Shown: positions 10,122 to 18,858 of the stretch, one piece after another
How the letters are laid out: each line of letters starts with the position of its first letter
How positions within the stretch are numbered: position 1 is the stretch's first letter
Assembly: GCF_003762835.1 (NCBI RefSeq)
Contig: NZ_RJWA01000006.1
Location: 1-64,000 of the forward strand
Direction of reading: 5' to 3'
DNA length: 64,000 nt
From: Micromonospora sp. HM5-17
Lineage (GTDB): Bacteria > Actinomycetota > Actinomycetes > Mycobacteriales > Micromonosporaceae
Made by a program: the position numbers and the translations under genes
Notes under the pieces: generated by a model
What the model saw: the letters and a program-made list of their open reading frames with translations, nothing else
What the model was told of the DNA's origin: nothing
Database searches by the model: none

Positions 10122-11420
10122 ATGAGCCGCGTGAAAGAACTCCAGAAGTCCCTGTTCGCGGGGACGACCTCCAACGCCCGGCAGTTCGGGATGATCTTCA
10201 CGCTGGTGGCGATCGTCCTGCTGTTCCAGATCCTCACCGACGGTCTGACGCTGAACTCCAGCAACCTGATCTCGCTGGTGAGCCAGTACTCGTACATCCT
10301 GATCCTGGCCATCGGGATGCTGATGGTGATCGTCGCCGGCCACATCGACCTCTCGGTCGGCTCGGTCGCCGCCGTCGTCGGCATCATCGTCGCCAAGGTG
10401 ATGCAGGAGTACGACCTGGCCTGGCCGCTGGCCATCGTCCTCGGCCTGCTGGTCGGTGCCGTGATCGGCGCCTGGCAGGGCTTCTGGGTGGCGTACGTCG
10501 GAGTGCCCGCGTTCATCGTCACCCTGGCCGGCATGCTGCTGTTCCGTGGCATGAACCAGTACATCGGCAGCGCCAACACCATCCCGGTGCCGGAGGGCTT
10601 CCGGGAGATCGGCGCCGGCTTCCTGCCCGAGGTGGGCCCGGACACCGGGTACAACAACCCCACCCTGCTGCTCGGCCTCCTGGTCTGTGTCGCCGTCGTG
10701 ATCCGTGAGTGGCGGGCCCGGCGGACCCGCCGGGAGATGGCGGCCGAGGTGTGGCCGATGTGGATCTCCGTGATCCGGGTCGTCGTCCCGCTCATCGTGA
10801 TCGTCTTCGCGACCCTGCGGTTCGCCGGCGGACGGGTCGGTACCAGCTTCCCGATCTCCGGCATCATCCTCGGCGTCCTGGTGGTGATCTACTCGTTCAT
10901 CACCCGGAACACCGCGGGCGGCCGACACATCTACGCGGTCGGTGGCAACGCCCGGGCCGCCGAGCTCTCCGGCGTGAAGCTCAAGCGGGTCAACTTCCTG
11001 GTGATGCTGAACATGTCGGTCCTGGCCGCGCTGGCCGGCATGATCTTCGTCGCGCGGTCCGCAGCCTCCGGTCCGCAGGACGGCCTCAACTGGGAGCTCG
11101 ACGCGATCGCCGCGGTCTTCATCGGTGGCGCCGCGGTCTCCGGCGGTCTCGGCACGATCAGCGGCTCGATCGTCGGCGGCCTGGTGATGGCCGTCCTCAA
11201 CAACGGCCTGCAGCTGATGGGCGTCGGCATCGACCGGGTGCAGATGATCAAGGGTCTGGTCCTGCTGCTGGCCGTCGCGCTCGACGTCTACAACAAGAAC
11301 CGCGGACACTTCTCGATCATCGGAAGCCTGATGCGGCCGTTCCGCCGGGCGGCACCCGCCGCCACGACGACCCCGATCGAGTCGGGCCAGGAGCCAGCCA
11401 AGACCCCGGTGGCCGGCTGA
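10122..11420 (+). CDS. mmsB: Multiple-sugar ABC transporter permease (MmsB/GguB type)
   Basis: A 432-residue CUT2 permease with about ten hydrophobic helices, longer than RbsC because of an inserted cytoplasmic/charged stretch (VVIREWRARRTRREMAAEV, about residues 190-210), as is typical of the GguB/MmsB subtype. The conserved segments IVAGHIDLSVGSVAA and ISGSIVGGLVMAVLNNGLQL are present. It forms the membrane channel served by MmsA, and the operon continues with the binding protein 68 bp downstream. The start ATG lies only 4 bases after the mmsA stop, so translation is likely coupled. Confidence 0.93.
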   Translation: MSRVKELQKSLFAGTTSNARQFGMIFTLVAIVLLFQILTDGLTLNSSNLISLVSQYSYILILAIGMLMVIVAGHIDLSVGSVAAVVGIIVAKVMQEYDLAWPLAIVLGLLVGAVIGAWQGFWVAYVGVPAFIVTLAGMLLFRGMNQYIGSANTIPVPEGFREIGAGFLPEVGPDTGYNNPTLLLGLLVCVAVVIREWRARRTRREMAAEVWPMWISVIRVVVPLIVIVFATLRFAGGRVGTSFPISGIILGVLVVIYSFITRNTAGGRHIYAVGGNARAAELSGVKLKRVNFLVMLNMSVLAALAGMIFVARSAASGPQDGLNWELDAIAAVFIGGAAVSGGLGTISGSIVGGLVMAVLNNGLQLMGVGIDRVQMIKGLVLLLAVALDVYNKNRGHFSIIGSLMRPFRRAAPAATTTPIESGQEPAKTPVAG

Positions 11421-11488
11421 CGGCCCCCTCGCCATCCGGGACGGACACCCTGTCCGGACCGCTCACCGTGAAAGAAGGGCTACCTGAG

Positions 11489-12592
11489 ATGCGTAAGTAC
11501 CTCGCCAGGGGTGTGGCCGCCGGTGCCATCGCCCTCCTGGCCCTGACCGCCTGCTCCGAGCGCTCGGGCTCCTCGGGCGGCGACTCGGCCGACTCCGGCA
11601 AGGGCTTCCCCGCCGACGCCCTGATCGGCGTCGCGCTGCCCGCGAAGACCTCGGAGAACTGGGTCCTCGCCGGTGACCTGTTCGTCAACGGTCTGAAGGA
11701 GGCCGGCTTCCAGTCCGACGTCCAGTACGCCGGCGCCTCCAGCACCGTCTCCGACCAGCAGAACCAGATCCAGGCGATGGTCACGAAGGGCGCCAAGGTC
11801 ATCGTGATCGGCGCCACCGACGCCTCGCAGCTGAGCACCCAGGTCAAGGCCGCGAAGGACGCCGGCGCCTACGTCATCGCGTACGACCGGCTGATCAAGA
11901 ACACCCCGGACGTCGACTACTACGTCGCGTACGACAACTTCAAGGTCGGTCAGCTCCAGGGCCAGGCCCTGCTGGACGGTATGAAGGCGAAGAAGCCGAA
12001 CGGTCCCTACACCATCGAGCTCTTCTCCGGCTCGCCGGACGACAACAACTCGGCGGTCTTCTTCGACGGCGCGATGAGCGTCCTCAAGCCCGAGATCGAC
12101 AAGGGCACCGTGGTCGTCGGCTCCGGCCAGACCGACATCAAGCAGACCGCGATCGAGGGCTGGAAGGCCGAGAACGCCCAGCGGCGGATGGACTCGCTGC
12201 TGACCTCGACCTACAGCACCGGCAAGACCCTGGACGGCGTGCTGTCGCCGAACGACACCCTCGCCCGGGCGATCATCACCTCGGTGAAGGGGGCCGGCAA
12301 GCCGCTGCCGGTGGTGACCGGCCAGGACTCCGAGGTCGAGTCGGTGAAGTCGATCATGGCGGGTGAGCAGTACTCCACCATCAACAAGGACACCCGCAAC
12401 CTGGTCAAGCAGACCATCCAGATGATCAAGGACCTTCAGCAGGGCAAGGAGCCCGAGGTCAACGACACCACCTCCTACAACAACGGGGTGAAGGTCGTCC
12501 CGGCGTACCTGCTGCCGCCGCAGATCGTCACGAAGGCGAACGCGGCCGAGGCGTACGCCAACGACCCGATCCTGGCGCCGCTGACGAAGTGA
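11489..12592 (+). CDS. chvE: Sugar ABC transporter substrate-binding lipoprotein (ChvE-like)
   Basis: A 367-residue periplasmic-binding-protein-type-1 protein that captures the sugar outside the cell and delivers it to MmsB. The N-terminus is a lipoprotein signal (MRKYLARG, hydrophobic core, lipobox LLALTAC), followed by a Ser/Gly-rich linker. The mature part follows the ChvE/XylF pattern (ALPAKTSENWVLAGDLFVNG, the Asp-containing AYDRLIKNTPDVDYYVAYDN, and LSPNDTLARAI). It is the last gene of the operon, followed at once by a strong terminator. As in many such operons it is likely the most abundant product, though nothing here measures that. Confidence 0.93.
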   Translation: MRKYLARGVAAGAIALLALTACSERSGSSGGDSADSGKGFPADALIGVALPAKTSENWVLAGDLFVNGLKEAGFQSDVQYAGASSTVSDQQNQIQAMVTKGAKVIVIGATDASQLSTQVKAAKDAGAYVIAYDRLIKNTPDVDYYVAYDNFKVGQLQGQALLDGMKAKKPNGPYTIELFSGSPDDNNSAVFFDGAMSVLKPEIDKGTVVVGSGQTDIKQTAIEGWKAENAQRRMDSLLTSTYSTGKTLDGVLSPNDTLARAIITSVKGAGKPLPVVTGQDSEVESVKSIMAGEQYSTINKDTRNLVKQTIQMIKDLQQGKEPEVNDTTSYNNGVKVVPAYLLPPQIVTKANAAEAYANDPILAPLTK

Positions 12593-12625
12593 CCTGTCGC
12601 CCGGCGCGTGGCCGCCGGGCACGAC

Positions 12626-12658
12626 ACGGGCCCCCGGGAGACCTTCCCGGGGGCCCGT
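12626..12658 (+). terminator. Terminator of the sugar ABC operon
   Basis: A perfect 14-bp stem (12626-12639 with 12645-12658) around the 5-base loop GACCT. It is followed only by a short T-poor tail. It sits between chvE and the convergent selD and may serve both directions. Confidence 0.85.
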
Positions 12659-12682
12659 TCGGCTCTGTGGTGCCGGCGCCGC

Positions 12683-13687
12683 TCAGCCCCGGACCATCAG
12701 GGTCACCCCGTCCCCCGCCGCCGGCAGCAGCTCGCCGATCACCGGATGTCCCGGCAGCTCCCCGGCGAGCAGCAGCCCTCCCGAGGTCTGCGCGTCGGCG
12801 AGGAGCAGCAGCTCCTCCTCGGCCACCCCGGACGCCACCAGATGCGGCCGGACCCAGGCCAGGTTCCGCCGGGTGCCGCCGCTGACGAAACCGGCGGCCA
12901 GCGCCGCCCGGGCGCCCTCCAGGTACGGCACCGCGGCGGCGTCGACCCGGGCGGTCAGCCCCGAGGCTCGAGCCAGTTTGTGCAGGTGACCGAGGAGACC
13001 GAACCCGGTGATGTCGGTACCGCAGCGGATCCCCGCCGCCACCGCCGCGGTCGCCGCGGCCCGGTTCAGCTCCGTCATCGCCGCCACCGCCTGCGGAAAG
13101 ACCTCCCCGGTCTGCTTGTGCCGGCTGTTGAGCACGCCGACACCGAGCGGCTTGGTGAGCGTCAGCGGCAGCCCGGGACGGCCGGCGTCGTTGCGGATCA
13201 GCCGCTCCGGGTCGGCGAACCCGGTGACCGCCATGCCGTACTTCGGCTCCGGGTCGTCGACGCTGTGCCCGCCGGCCACGTGCGTGCCGGCCTCCCGTGC
13301 GACGTCCAGGCCGCCGCGGAGCACCTCGGCGGCGAGCTCCAGCGGCAGCACCTCGCGCGGCCAGGCGAGAAGATTCACCCCCACCACCGGGGTGCCACCC
13401 ATCGCGTACACGTCGGAGAGGGCGTTGGCGACGGCGATCCGGCCCCAGTCGTACGGGTCGTCGACCACCGGCGTGAAGAAGTCGGCGGTCGCCACCACCG
13501 CCGTACCGGACTCGAGCCGCACCACCGCGGCGTCGTCGCCGTCGTCGAGGCCGACCAGCAGCTCACCGGGACCGGCCGGAACGACACCGCCGAGCAACCC
13601 GGCCACCATCGACTCCAGCTCACCAGGGGGGATCTTGCACGCGCAGCCGCCGCCGTGCGCGTACCGGGTGAGGCGGTACCGCTCCAT
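12683..13687 (-). CDS. selD: Selenide, water dikinase (selenophosphate synthetase)
   Basis: A 334-residue enzyme that makes selenophosphate from selenide and ATP, the selenium donor for Sec-tRNA synthesis. The N-terminal active-site motif is GGGCACKIPP, with the catalytic Cys and the Lys three residues later, as in E. coli SelD. The active-site residue is Cys, so SelD itself is not a selenoprotein. The glycine-rich GLDDGDDAAVVRL and the GGHSVDDPEPKYGMAVTGFA segments are typical. I use ATG 13687; GTG 13696, three codons upstream, is equally possible because neither has a strong ribosome binding site. It is divergent from selA, separated by about 140 bp. Confidence 0.95.
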   Translation of the reverse strand: MERYRLTRYAHGGGCACKIPPGELESMVAGLLGGVVPAGPGELLVGLDDGDDAAVVRLESGTAVVATADFFTPVVDDPYDWGRIAVANALSDVYAMGGTPVVGVNLLAWPREVLPLELAAEVLRGGLDVAREAGTHVAGGHSVDDPEPKYGMAVTGFADPERLIRNDAGRPGLPLTLTKPLGVGVLNSRHKQTGEVFPQAVAAMTELNRAAATAAVAAGIRCGTDITGFGLLGHLHKLARASGLTARVDAAAVPYLEGARAALAAGFVSGGTRRNLAWVRPHLVASGVAEEELLLLADAQTSGGLLLAGELPGHPVIGELLPAAGDGVTLMVRG

Positions 13688-13828
13688 CGTGGTCACCCGA
13701 CCACTGTCCCATCGCACACGGCGAGATCGCAGCTCCCGCGCCACCGGCGGTCGGAAGTGCGGCTTTCGCCCGGCATGTGGTGATCAGGTGTGGTTTAGTG
13801 CCGAGGTGAGGGGTACGAGGTGGTGGCG

Positions 13829-15187
13829 ATGAACGGGGCGGTGGACCCTCGGCGGCGAGTGCCGCGCACCGACGTACTGCTCGCCGACCCCCGGCTGGCC
13901 GCCGCCGCGGCCACCGTCGGGCGCGCGCGGCTCAAGGCGGTGGTCTGCGGCGCACAGGACCGCGCCCGGCGGGGCGAGATCCCGCCCGACGAGGTGCTCG
14001 CGACCGCCCTGGCCGAACTTCCCGACACCGCCGCCGGGCTCCGCCCGGTGCTCAACGCCACCGGCGTGGTCCTACACACCAACCTCGGCCGGGCCCCACT
14101 CTCGCCGGCGGCCGTCGCGGCGGTGGTGGCGGCGGCCGGGTACACCGACGTGGAACTCGACCTGCGGACCGGGCGGCGGGCGCGTCGGGGCCGCGGGGCC
14201 CTCGCCGCCCTCGCCGCCGCGGTTCCGGCGGCCGGAGCGGTGCACGTGGTCAACAACGGCGCCGCCGCGCTCGCGCTCGTCGCCACCGCCCTCGCCGGCC
14301 GAGGCCGGGAGATCGTGATCAGCCGTGGCGAACTGGTGGAGATCGGCGACGGCTTCCGGCTGCCGGACCTGCTGGTCAGCACCGGAGCCCGGCTGCGCGA
14401 GGTCGGCACCACCAACCGCACCGTGCTCGCCGACTACGCGGCCGCGGTCGGCCCCCGGACCGCCCTGGTGCTCAAGGTCCATCCGGCCAACTTCGTGCTC
14501 CGGGGCTTCACCGCTGCGGTATCGGTCGAGGACCTGGCCACCCTCGGCGTGCCGGTGGTGGTGGACATCGGATCCGGGTTGCTGGCCCCGGATCCGCTGC
14601 TGCCCGCCGAACCGGACGCCACCTCGGCGCTGCGCGCCGGTGCCACCCTGGTCACCGCCAGCGGCGACAAACTGCTCGGCGGCCCGCAGGCCGGGCTGCT
14701 CCTCGGCGACGCCGACCTCGTCGAGCGGCTGCGCCGGCATCCACTCGCCCGGGCGCTGCGGGTGGACAAGCTGACCCTGGCCGCCCTGGAGGCGACCCTC
14801 ACCGGCTCCGAGACGCCGACCTGGCGGGCCCTGCGGGCCACCCCCGCCGCGCTGCGGCTGCGTACGGAGCGGCTCCGCGACCGGCTCGCCGAGCAGGGCG
14901 TCACGGCCGAGGTGGTGACCGCCGTGGCCGTGGTCGGCGGGGGCGGGGCGCCGGACGTCACCCTGGACTCGTGGGCGCTCGCCCTTCCCGAGTCGTACGC
15001 GGCACCCCTGCGTACCGGGAACCCTCCGGTCGTCGGCCGGCTCGACCGGGGCCGGCTCCTGCTGGACCTGCGGTGCGTGCCGCCCGACCAGGACGACGTC
15101 CTGCGGGCCGCGATCCTGCGGTGCCTCGACCGTGGCGGGCGGACTGAGATGTCGCCCCGGAGCTCCGCGCCCTCCCGGGAGCCGTGA
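13829..15187 (+). CDS. selA: L-seryl-tRNA(Sec) selenium transferase
   Basis: A 452-residue PLP enzyme that converts Ser-tRNA(Sec) to Sec-tRNA(Sec) with selenophosphate. The PLP-binding lysine is Lys281 in SGDKLLGGPQAG; the N-terminal NATGVVLHTNLGRAPLS and the EVGTTNRT segments are family signatures. ATG 13829 lies eight bases after ACGAGG; GTG codons at 13820 and 13823 are alternatives. The selA stop is separated from the selB start by a single base, so the two are co-expressed. Together with selD these genes supply the selenocysteine needed by the formate dehydrogenase 8 kb upstream. Confidence 0.95.
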   Translation: MNGAVDPRRRVPRTDVLLADPRLAAAAATVGRARLKAVVCGAQDRARRGEIPPDEVLATALAELPDTAAGLRPVLNATGVVLHTNLGRAPLSPAAVAAVVAAAGYTDVELDLRTGRRARRGRGALAALAAAVPAAGAVHVVNNGAAALALVATALAGRGREIVISRGELVEIGDGFRLPDLLVSTGARLREVGTTNRTVLADYAAAVGPRTALVLKVHPANFVLRGFTAAVSVEDLATLGVPVVVDIGSGLLAPDPLLPAEPDATSALRAGATLVTASGDKLLGGPQAGLLLGDADLVERLRRHPLARALRVDKLTLAALEATLTGSETPTWRALRATPAALRLRTERLRDRLAEQGVTAEVVTAVAVVGGGGAPDVTLDSWALALPESYAAPLRTGNPPVVGRLDRGRLLLDLRCVPPDQDDVLRAAILRCLDRGGRTEMSPRSSAPSREP

Positions 15188-15188
15188 C

Positions 15189-16952
15189 GTGCAGGTCATC
15201 GCCACCGCCGGACACGTCGACCACGGCAAGTCCACACTGGTCCGGGCGCTGACCGGGATGGAGCCCGACCGCTGGGCCGAGGAGCGCCGCCGTGGGATGA
15301 CGATCGACCTCGGCTTCGCCTGGACCACGCTGCCCTCCGGCGCGGTCATCGCCTTCGTCGACGTCCCCGGGCACGAGCGGTTCGTCCCGAACATGCTCGC
15401 CGGCGTCGGTCCCGCCCCGGCCGCGCTGCTGGTGGTGGCCGCGGACGAGGGCTGGATGCCGCAGTCTGCCGAGCACCTGGCCGCGCTCGACGCCCTCGGC
15501 GTCCAACACGGTCTGCTGGTGGTGACCCGCTGCGACCTGGCGGACCCGGCCGCCGCCACCGCCGAGGCCCGGGCGGAGCTCGCCGCCACCTCGCTCGGCG
15601 CGGTCGAGGCGGTCGCGGTCAGCGCCGTCACCGGCGCCGGCCTGCCCGAGCTGCGGTCCGCGCTGGACCGGCTCGTCGCCCGGATGTCGGTGCCGGACCC
15701 GGCCGCCCCGGTACGGCTCTGGCTCGACCGGGCCTTCACCGTCCGGGGCAGCGGCACCGTGGTCACCGGCACCCTCGGCGCCGGTGAGCTGCGCACCGGT
15801 GACGAACTGGAGCTGACCGGTACCGGCGAGCGGGTCCGGATCCGGGGCCTGCAGTCGCTCGGCACGCCGGTCGCCCGGGTGACCGGCGTGGCCCGGGTGG
15901 CGGTGAACCTGCGGGGAGTGCCCCGGGAGCGGGTCGGCCGGGGCGACGCGCTGCTCACCCCCGGCCGGTTCGCGCACACCGACCTCGTCGACATCCGGCT
16001 CGCCGGCGCCCCGGTGGGCGACCTGCCCACCGAGGTGATGCTCCACATCGGCGCCGCCGCGGTCGCGGCCCGGGTCCGTCCGCTCGGCCGGGACACCGCC
16101 CGACTGCGCCTGGCCCGGCCGTTGCCGCTGCGCATCGGCGACCGGGCGCTGCTGCGGGACCCGGGACGCCGGTACGTGGCGGGCGGGGTGACCGTGCTCG
16201 ACGTCGTACCGCCCCGGCTCGCCCGGCGGGGCGCGGCGGCGGTCCGGGCGTCCGTACTGGCCGAACTGGACGGCCGCCCGGACGAGCGCGGCGAGCTGCG
16301 CCGCCGGGGACTCGTCCGCCGGCGCGACCTGGAGCGGATGGGGGTCACGGTGGCGAGCGCCCCGGTCGCCGGTGACTGGCACGCCGACCCGGGACACTGG
16401 CGGGAGCTGCGGCGCCGGCTCGACGCCGAGGTGGCCCGGTGGACGCGGGCTCACCCGCTGGAGCCGGGGGTGCCGGTCGAGACCCTGCGCCAGCTGCTCG
16501 GCCTGCCGGACCGGGCGCTGGTCGAGGCCCTGGTGACGCCGCCGCTGGTCGCCCGGGGCGGTCGGATCGGGGCCGGCGGGGAGTGCGGCGGGCTGCCCGA
16601 CCCGGTCGCCCGGGCCGTCCAGCGGATCGGGGCGGAGCTGGCGGAGCGGCCGTTCGCCGCCCCGGAGGCGGCCCGGCTCGCCGAGGTCGGGCTCGGGCAC
16701 CGGGAGATCGGGGCGGCTGTTCGGGCCGGTGTCTTGCTGCGGCTGGCCGACAACGTCGTCCTGCTGCCCGACGCGCTGGACGAGGCGGTGCGGGTGTTGG
16801 CGGCCCTGCCACAGCCGTTCACCCTCAGCACCGCCCGGCAGGCGCTCGGGACGACCCGTCGGGTCGCCGTACCGCTGCTGGAGCTGCTCGACCGACGCGG
16901 CGTCACCCGCCGGCTGCCGGACGACGCCCGGATCATGGTCGCCCGCGGGTAG
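15189..16952 (+). CDS. selB: Selenocysteine-specific elongation factor SelB
   Basis: A 587-residue EF-Tu-like GTPase that brings Sec-tRNA to the ribosome at UGA codons marked by a SECIS. Domain I has G1 AGHVDHGKSTL, G3 DVPGHERF and G4 TRCD (a T-R-C-D variant of the usual TKxD). Domains II and III follow (RLWLDRAFTVRGSGTVVTGT). The C-terminal third consists of winged-helix repeats, which bind the SECIS loop. The start is GTG 15189, one base after the selA stop, with GGGAG upstream. The SECIS loop of fdhA matches the E. coli type, consistent with a SelB of standard specificity. Confidence 0.95.
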   Translation: MQVIATAGHVDHGKSTLVRALTGMEPDRWAEERRRGMTIDLGFAWTTLPSGAVIAFVDVPGHERFVPNMLAGVGPAPAALLVVAADEGWMPQSAEHLAALDALGVQHGLLVVTRCDLADPAAATAEARAELAATSLGAVEAVAVSAVTGAGLPELRSALDRLVARMSVPDPAAPVRLWLDRAFTVRGSGTVVTGTLGAGELRTGDELELTGTGERVRIRGLQSLGTPVARVTGVARVAVNLRGVPRERVGRGDALLTPGRFAHTDLVDIRLAGAPVGDLPTEVMLHIGAAAVAARVRPLGRDTARLRLARPLPLRIGDRALLRDPGRRYVAGGVTVLDVVPPRLARRGAAAVRASVLAELDGRPDERGELRRRGLVRRRDLERMGVTVASAPVAGDWHADPGHWRELRRRLDAEVARWTRAHPLEPGVPVETLRQLLGLPDRALVEALVTPPLVARGGRIGAGGECGGLPDPVARAVQRIGAELAERPFAAPEAARLAEVGLGHREIGAAVRAGVLLRLADNVVLLPDALDEAVRVLAALPQPFTLSTARQALGTTRRVAVPLLELLDRRGVTRRLPDDARIMVARG

Positions 16953-17082
16953 CCGGCGATCCGGCCGGTCGCGGTCCGGAGCCCGCCCGACCGTGCTCGC
17001 CCGACCCGGCCGGCTCGGCCCGATCCCGGCTCACCACCGGGAAGTCGACCACCGCCGGCCGGCGGCGCACTAGCGTGGGGGT

Positions 17083-17280
17083 ATGGATCCGTCCGCGGTG
17101 TGGCGGGACAAGAACCGCCGCTGGCGGATCGAGGCGTACCGGGCTCCGGACCTGCGATTCGCGATCTACGCCACCAACGGCCCCACCGAGTCGGCGCCGC
17201 TGTGGCTGTTCGGCATGCCGGCGCTGGCCCGCTGGCTGATGATCCAGCGAATCGAGCTGGGTGACCTCGAGGAGGCGTGA
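17083..17280 (+). CDS. Small conserved-looking hypothetical protein (65 aa)
   Basis: A 65-residue protein of unknown function starting at ATG 17083. It has aromatic-rich, evenly spaced sequence (VWRDKNRRWRIEAYR, then PLWLFGMPALARWLMIQR) with an acidic end. It has no signal peptide and no clear membrane helix. Normal codon use and balanced composition suggest a real small folded protein. It stands alone between selB and the muramidase gene and is probably transcribed from its own promoter in the 130-bp gap upstream. Confidence 0.6.
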   Translation: MDPSAVWRDKNRRWRIEAYRAPDLRFAIYATNGPTESAPLWLFGMPALARWLMIQRIELGDLEEA

Positions 17281-17396
17281 CCGCTGCGTCGGCGGTCGCG
17301 GGCCTCCGCTGTAGCTTTCCTTCTTGACCGGCCTGCTGATGCGTAGGTAACTTCCGAGCACCCGTCCCTGTCCCGGATTCCGCCCCGGAGGTCGCC

Positions 17397-18725
17397 GTGC
17401 ACCGCAGAAGCTTCCTCACCAGCACCGCCGCCGCGAGCGCCCTGGGCGCCACGACCACCGCGCTCGCCGCGTCCCCGGCCCTGGCCCGTCCGGACGACGG
17501 CCCCACGGCGGCCGGCGGCCGGGACCGGGGACGGCGGGTCAGCACCGGGCTCGACGTCCTGGTCGCGTCCCGCTTCGCCACGCTCCGCGGGCAGCGGGTC
17601 GGGGTGCTCTCCAATCCCACCGGCGTGGACGCGCGGTACCGGCACCTGGTCGACCTGATGTACACCTCCGGCGAGGTACGGCTGGTCGCCGCCTTCGGCC
17701 CCGAGCATGGTTTCCGGGGCTCCGCGCAGGCCGGCGGCAGCGAGGGGACCGGCATCGACGCCCGCACCGGGATCACCGTCTACGACGCGTACGGTGCCTC
17801 CCAGGCGAAGTGGGCCGAGATGATCACCCGATCCAAGATCGATACCCTGGTCTTCGACATCCAGGACGTCGGTGCCCGCTTCTACACCTACATCTGGACC
17901 ATGTACGACTCCATGGTCGCCGCCGCCCGGACCGGCCGCCGCTACGTGGTCCTCGACCGCCCCAACCCGATCGGCGGCCGGGCGTACGGCCCGATGATGA
18001 CCCCGCCGTTCACCTCCGGGGTGGGCAAGAAGGAGATCGTCCAGCAGCACGGCATGACGGTGGGCGAGCTGGCGCGGTTCTTCAACGGCGAGTTCCTGCC
18101 GGCCGAGGCCGGTCGCCCGGTCGACCTGACCGTCATCCCGTGCCGCCACTGGCGGCGGGACCAGTTCGCCGCCACGACCGGGGTGCCCTGGGTGCTGCCC
18201 AGCCCGAACATGCCCACCCCGGATACCGCGCTGGTCTATCCCGGAACCGGGATGTTCGAGGGGGTCGCCTCGATGACCGAGGGCCGGGGCACCACCCGAC
18301 CGTTCGAGCTGATCGGCGGTCTGGCCACCGACTTCGACTACCACTGGGTGGACCGGCTCTCCGCCCGGGACCTGCCGGGGGTGGAGTTCCGCGAGGCGTA
18401 CTTCACGCCGACGTCGGCCGGGCAGAAGCCGGACCTGCTCAACAAGCTCTGCGCGGGGGTCGAGGTGAAGGTCGTCGACCCGGCCCGGTTCGACCCGATC
18501 CGTACGGCGGTGGCGATGCTGGTCGAGGCCCGGAAGTATCCGGCGTTCGCCTGGCGGACCGACAGCTGGGACGCGGCTCGGCCGTACTGGATCGACAAGC
18601 TGACCGGTTCGACCCGGCTCCGGACGATGATCGACGCGGGCGCCGACGTCGACGACGTCGTGGGCGCGTGGTCGGCCGAGCTGGCGGAGTTCAACCGACG
18701 CCGCCGGCGCTACCTGCTCTACTGA
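17397..18725 (+). CDS. namZ: Exo-beta-N-acetylmuramidase NamZ family (DUF1343)
   Basis: A 442-residue exported enzyme of the DUF1343/NamZ family, which removes N-acetylmuramic acid from the non-reducing ends of peptidoglycan fragments. The N-terminus is a twin-arginine signal (HRRSFLTSTAAASALG ... ALA). Family landmarks are GVLSNPTGVD, FGPEHGFRG, DTLVFDIQDVGARFYTYIW and VLDRPNPIGG, covering the whole domain. GTG 17397 has GGAGG six bases upstream. The length fits the family. It appears to be a single gene with its own terminator at 18748-18781. A role in recycling or turnover of the own cell wall is inferred. Confidence 0.88.
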   Translation: MHRRSFLTSTAAASALGATTTALAASPALARPDDGPTAAGGRDRGRRVSTGLDVLVASRFATLRGQRVGVLSNPTGVDARYRHLVDLMYTSGEVRLVAAFGPEHGFRGSAQAGGSEGTGIDARTGITVYDAYGASQAKWAEMITRSKIDTLVFDIQDVGARFYTYIWTMYDSMVAAARTGRRYVVLDRPNPIGGRAYGPMMTPPFTSGVGKKEIVQQHGMTVGELARFFNGEFLPAEAGRPVDLTVIPCRHWRRDQFAATTGVPWVLPSPNMPTPDTALVYPGTGMFEGVASMTEGRGTTRPFELIGGLATDFDYHWVDRLSARDLPGVEFREAYFTPTSAGQKPDLLNKLCAGVEVKVVDPARFDPIRTAVAMLVEARKYPAFAWRTDSWDAARPYWIDKLTGSTRLRTMIDAGADVDDVVGAWSAELAEFNRRRRRYLLY

Positions 18726-18747
18726 GCGCCCACCCCGCCGAGCCCAC

Positions 18748-18781
18748 CCCCGGTCCGGCCTCTCGACGGGCCGGACCGGGG
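18748..18781. terminator. Hairpin between convergent namZ and the SRPBCC-CBM gene
   Basis: A perfect 13-bp stem (18748-18760 with 18769-18781) with the loop TCTCGACG, lying between two convergent genes; probably bidirectional. No T-run on either side. Confidence 0.75.
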
Positions 18782-18858
18782 CCCGGATCATCCGGCCCGG
18801 CCGTTTCGGGCCCGACGTGCGGCCGGCCGCGGCGACCCCCGCCCCGGCCGGCCGCCGT